From Pseudomonas sp. PSKL.D1 (GTDB lineage: Bacteria > Pseudomonadota > Gammaproteobacteria > Pseudomonadales > Pseudomonadaceae): 64,000 bases of DNA. Numbering within the stretch: the stretch's first letter is position 1; each line of letters begins with the position of its first letter. Under the pieces are notes generated by a model, which saw nothing but the letters and a program-made list of their open reading frames with translations, searched no databases and was not told the origin of the DNA. Where the stretch lies: contig NZ_CP118607.1 in assembly GCF_028898945.1 (NCBI RefSeq), forward strand, positions 3,210,001 to 3,274,000. Direction: 5' to 3'. The translations under genes and the position numbers were made by a program. Below are positions 63,172 to 64,000 of this stretch, piece after piece.

Positions 63172-63999
63172 TCATGCCCCGGGCACGGCTGCTTCGATCT
63201 GCCCCAAGGCCAGTGCCAGGTCACGGACCTGACGCTGCTCGCCCTCCCTGGCGGCTTGCAATTGTTGGCCGAGGGTCGGCGCACTGGAGAGTTTCTCGCC
63301 GCCCTCACGCAGTGGCTTGCCACCGCTCAGTTCGTACTGGCCGCCGTCCCCCGGCATCGTCTTGCCGAAAATGGTGGCCATGCTGCTGGCACCGAACACG
63401 TTGGCATCGCCGCCGCCGAAACCGAGGAAGCCGGCACCGCTGCCATTGCCGGTGCCGAAACCGCCCTGCTGCCCGGCGAACACCTGGGCCAGGTAGCTCG
63501 GCGCCAGGGCACCGTCGCGAATGAAGATGCTGCCCAACGCCGGCAGGCCGCCGCCAGCGCTCGGTACTTCGAACAGCGGCGGTGGCAGCAGTGGCGACTG
63601 GTAGGCCGAAGGTGGTGGAGCGGGCGCCACCAAAACCGGCACCGGCTGGCTGGCCAGCCCCGCTGGCGTGGCCGGATAGGCACGGAACTGCGGGTCGCCA
63701 TCGCTGGACTGCAGCGCCAGGCCCTGGCCAGCAAAGCCGCCTTCCATCGCGTTGCCCGCAGCGTCGCTGATGCCGGTGCCGCTGGCGTTCAACGCCAACG
63801 CCAGGCTACCGCTACCGGCAATGCCGGCGACGTTCACCTGCCAGGTACGGCTGTCGAGTTGCACCAGCGACTGCAAGGTGCCGACGACGTTGCCGGTGCT
63901 CACCAGCTGGAAATCACCCAAGTCGACGCCGCCCACGGCTTCGCTGAAGGTCACGGTGAAGGTTTGGCTGCCGGTGCCGGTGACCAGGCCCGGGGTGAT
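63172..63999 (-). CDS. Large repetitive surface protein, C-terminal part (cut by right edge)
   Basis: The frame is open to the right edge, and the last 276 codons are visible. The first part, FTVTFSEAVGGVDLGDFQL, then GTGISDAAGNAMEGGFAG, is a repeat unit of the bacterial Ig-like type found in giant adhesins (T..VTFSE.V..V...D, ending D.AGN). The end is Pro/Ala-, Gly- and Phe-rich (GGFGTGNGSGAGFLGFGGGD) with a charged helical tail. I see no RTX repeats in this part. The TolC-family gene downstream suggests type I export. The name cannot be fixed without the rest. Confidence 0.65.
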   Translation of the reverse strand: MTPGLVTGTGSQTFTVTFSEAVGGVDLGDFQLVSTGNVVGTLQSLVQLDSRTWQVNVAGIAGSGSLALALNASGTGISDAAGNAMEGGFAGQGLALQSSDGDPQFRAYPATPAGLASQPVPVLVAPAPPPSAYQSPLLPPPLFEVPSAGGGLPALGSIFIRDGALAPSYLAQVFAGQQGGFGTGNGSGAGFLGFGGGDANVFGASSMATIFGKTMPGDGGQYELSGGKPLREGGEKLSSAPTLGQQLQAAREGEQRQVRDLALALGQIEAAVPGA

Positions 64000-64000
64000 C

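Overview
The window looks like chromosome of a fluorescent Pseudomonas of the P. putida type. It carries an OprD porin, a glyoxylate carboligase operon, a PE-ligase-polymerase LigD next to Ku, a second Pst system, a second TatABC set and an acetolactate synthase, in GC-rich, GC3-biased codons. The assignment rests on gene content and codon use; there is no rRNA or other marker in the window.

Region 1 (about 1-11,400) is clearly lower in G+C than the rest and encodes one catabolic unit, all on the minus strand. It contains PxpB/PxpC (KipI/KipA-type) subunits, two biotin carboxyl carrier proteins (one cut by the left edge), a biotin carboxylase, an OprD porin, an MFS carrier, a dicarboxylate/glutamate-type symporter, a class I aminotransferase, an RraA-family aldolase and a LysR regulator. 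Three of its promoters share a two-box motif (TTTTTAGCGATATT, 14 bases, SATCKCTTTT) that occurs upstream of nothing else in the window. I infer a single LysR regulon for an amino-acid-like or cyclic amide substrate that is carboxylated or ring-opened, transaminated and cleaved by an aldolase.

Region 2 (about 11,400-17,200) is the scar of one or more integrated elements. It holds an aldehyde dehydrogenase tail, a dead tyrosine recombinase, an apparently intact MobH-type relaxase, the C-terminal third of a DUF4011/DUF3320-type helicase-nuclease, and a P4-type integrase lacking its N-terminus and broken by a frameshift and a stop. The last two are truncated head to head at about 15,960-16,000, which looks like an internal deletion.

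Region 3 (17,245-36,329) is a glyoxylate/C2-C3 metabolism cluster. It has malate synthase G, an SHMT-like PLP enzyme, serine-glyoxylate aminotransferase, an MFS carrier, a 2-keto-4-pentenoate-hydratase-like protein, malic enzyme, Gcl-Hyi-GlxR and a three-subunit gluconate-dehydrogenase-type membrane oxidase. Two close FCD-type GntR paralogs are present, and five copies of a near-perfect palindrome (ATTTTGNATNCAAAAT type) lie at its promoters, so I infer a common GntR regulon.

Region 4 (36,395-41,900) has an acetolactate synthase beside a 5'-truncated solute-binding protein gene, a MarR-GNAT fusion with operators in its promoter, and a degenerate IS1182-family element with inverted ends.

Region 5 (41,916-51,362) is the NHEJ locus. 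ligD and ku flank four translationally coupled genes (acyl-CoA dehydrogenase-like, PIG-L deacetylase, NodS-like methyltransferase, family 2 glycosyltransferase). A 45-residue six-Cys protein gene precedes ku. A divergent MocR/AhpD-like pair and a LOG-family gene follow.

Region 6 (51,379-64,000) holds an unknown membrane protein, a small hydrophilic protein, a Fic-like/HAD pair, pstSCAB with a probable Pho box, a Tat-exported flavoprotein followed by its own tatABC, cysC, a TolC-family lipoprotein-like exporter, and the 3' end of a large repetitive surface protein cut by the right edge.
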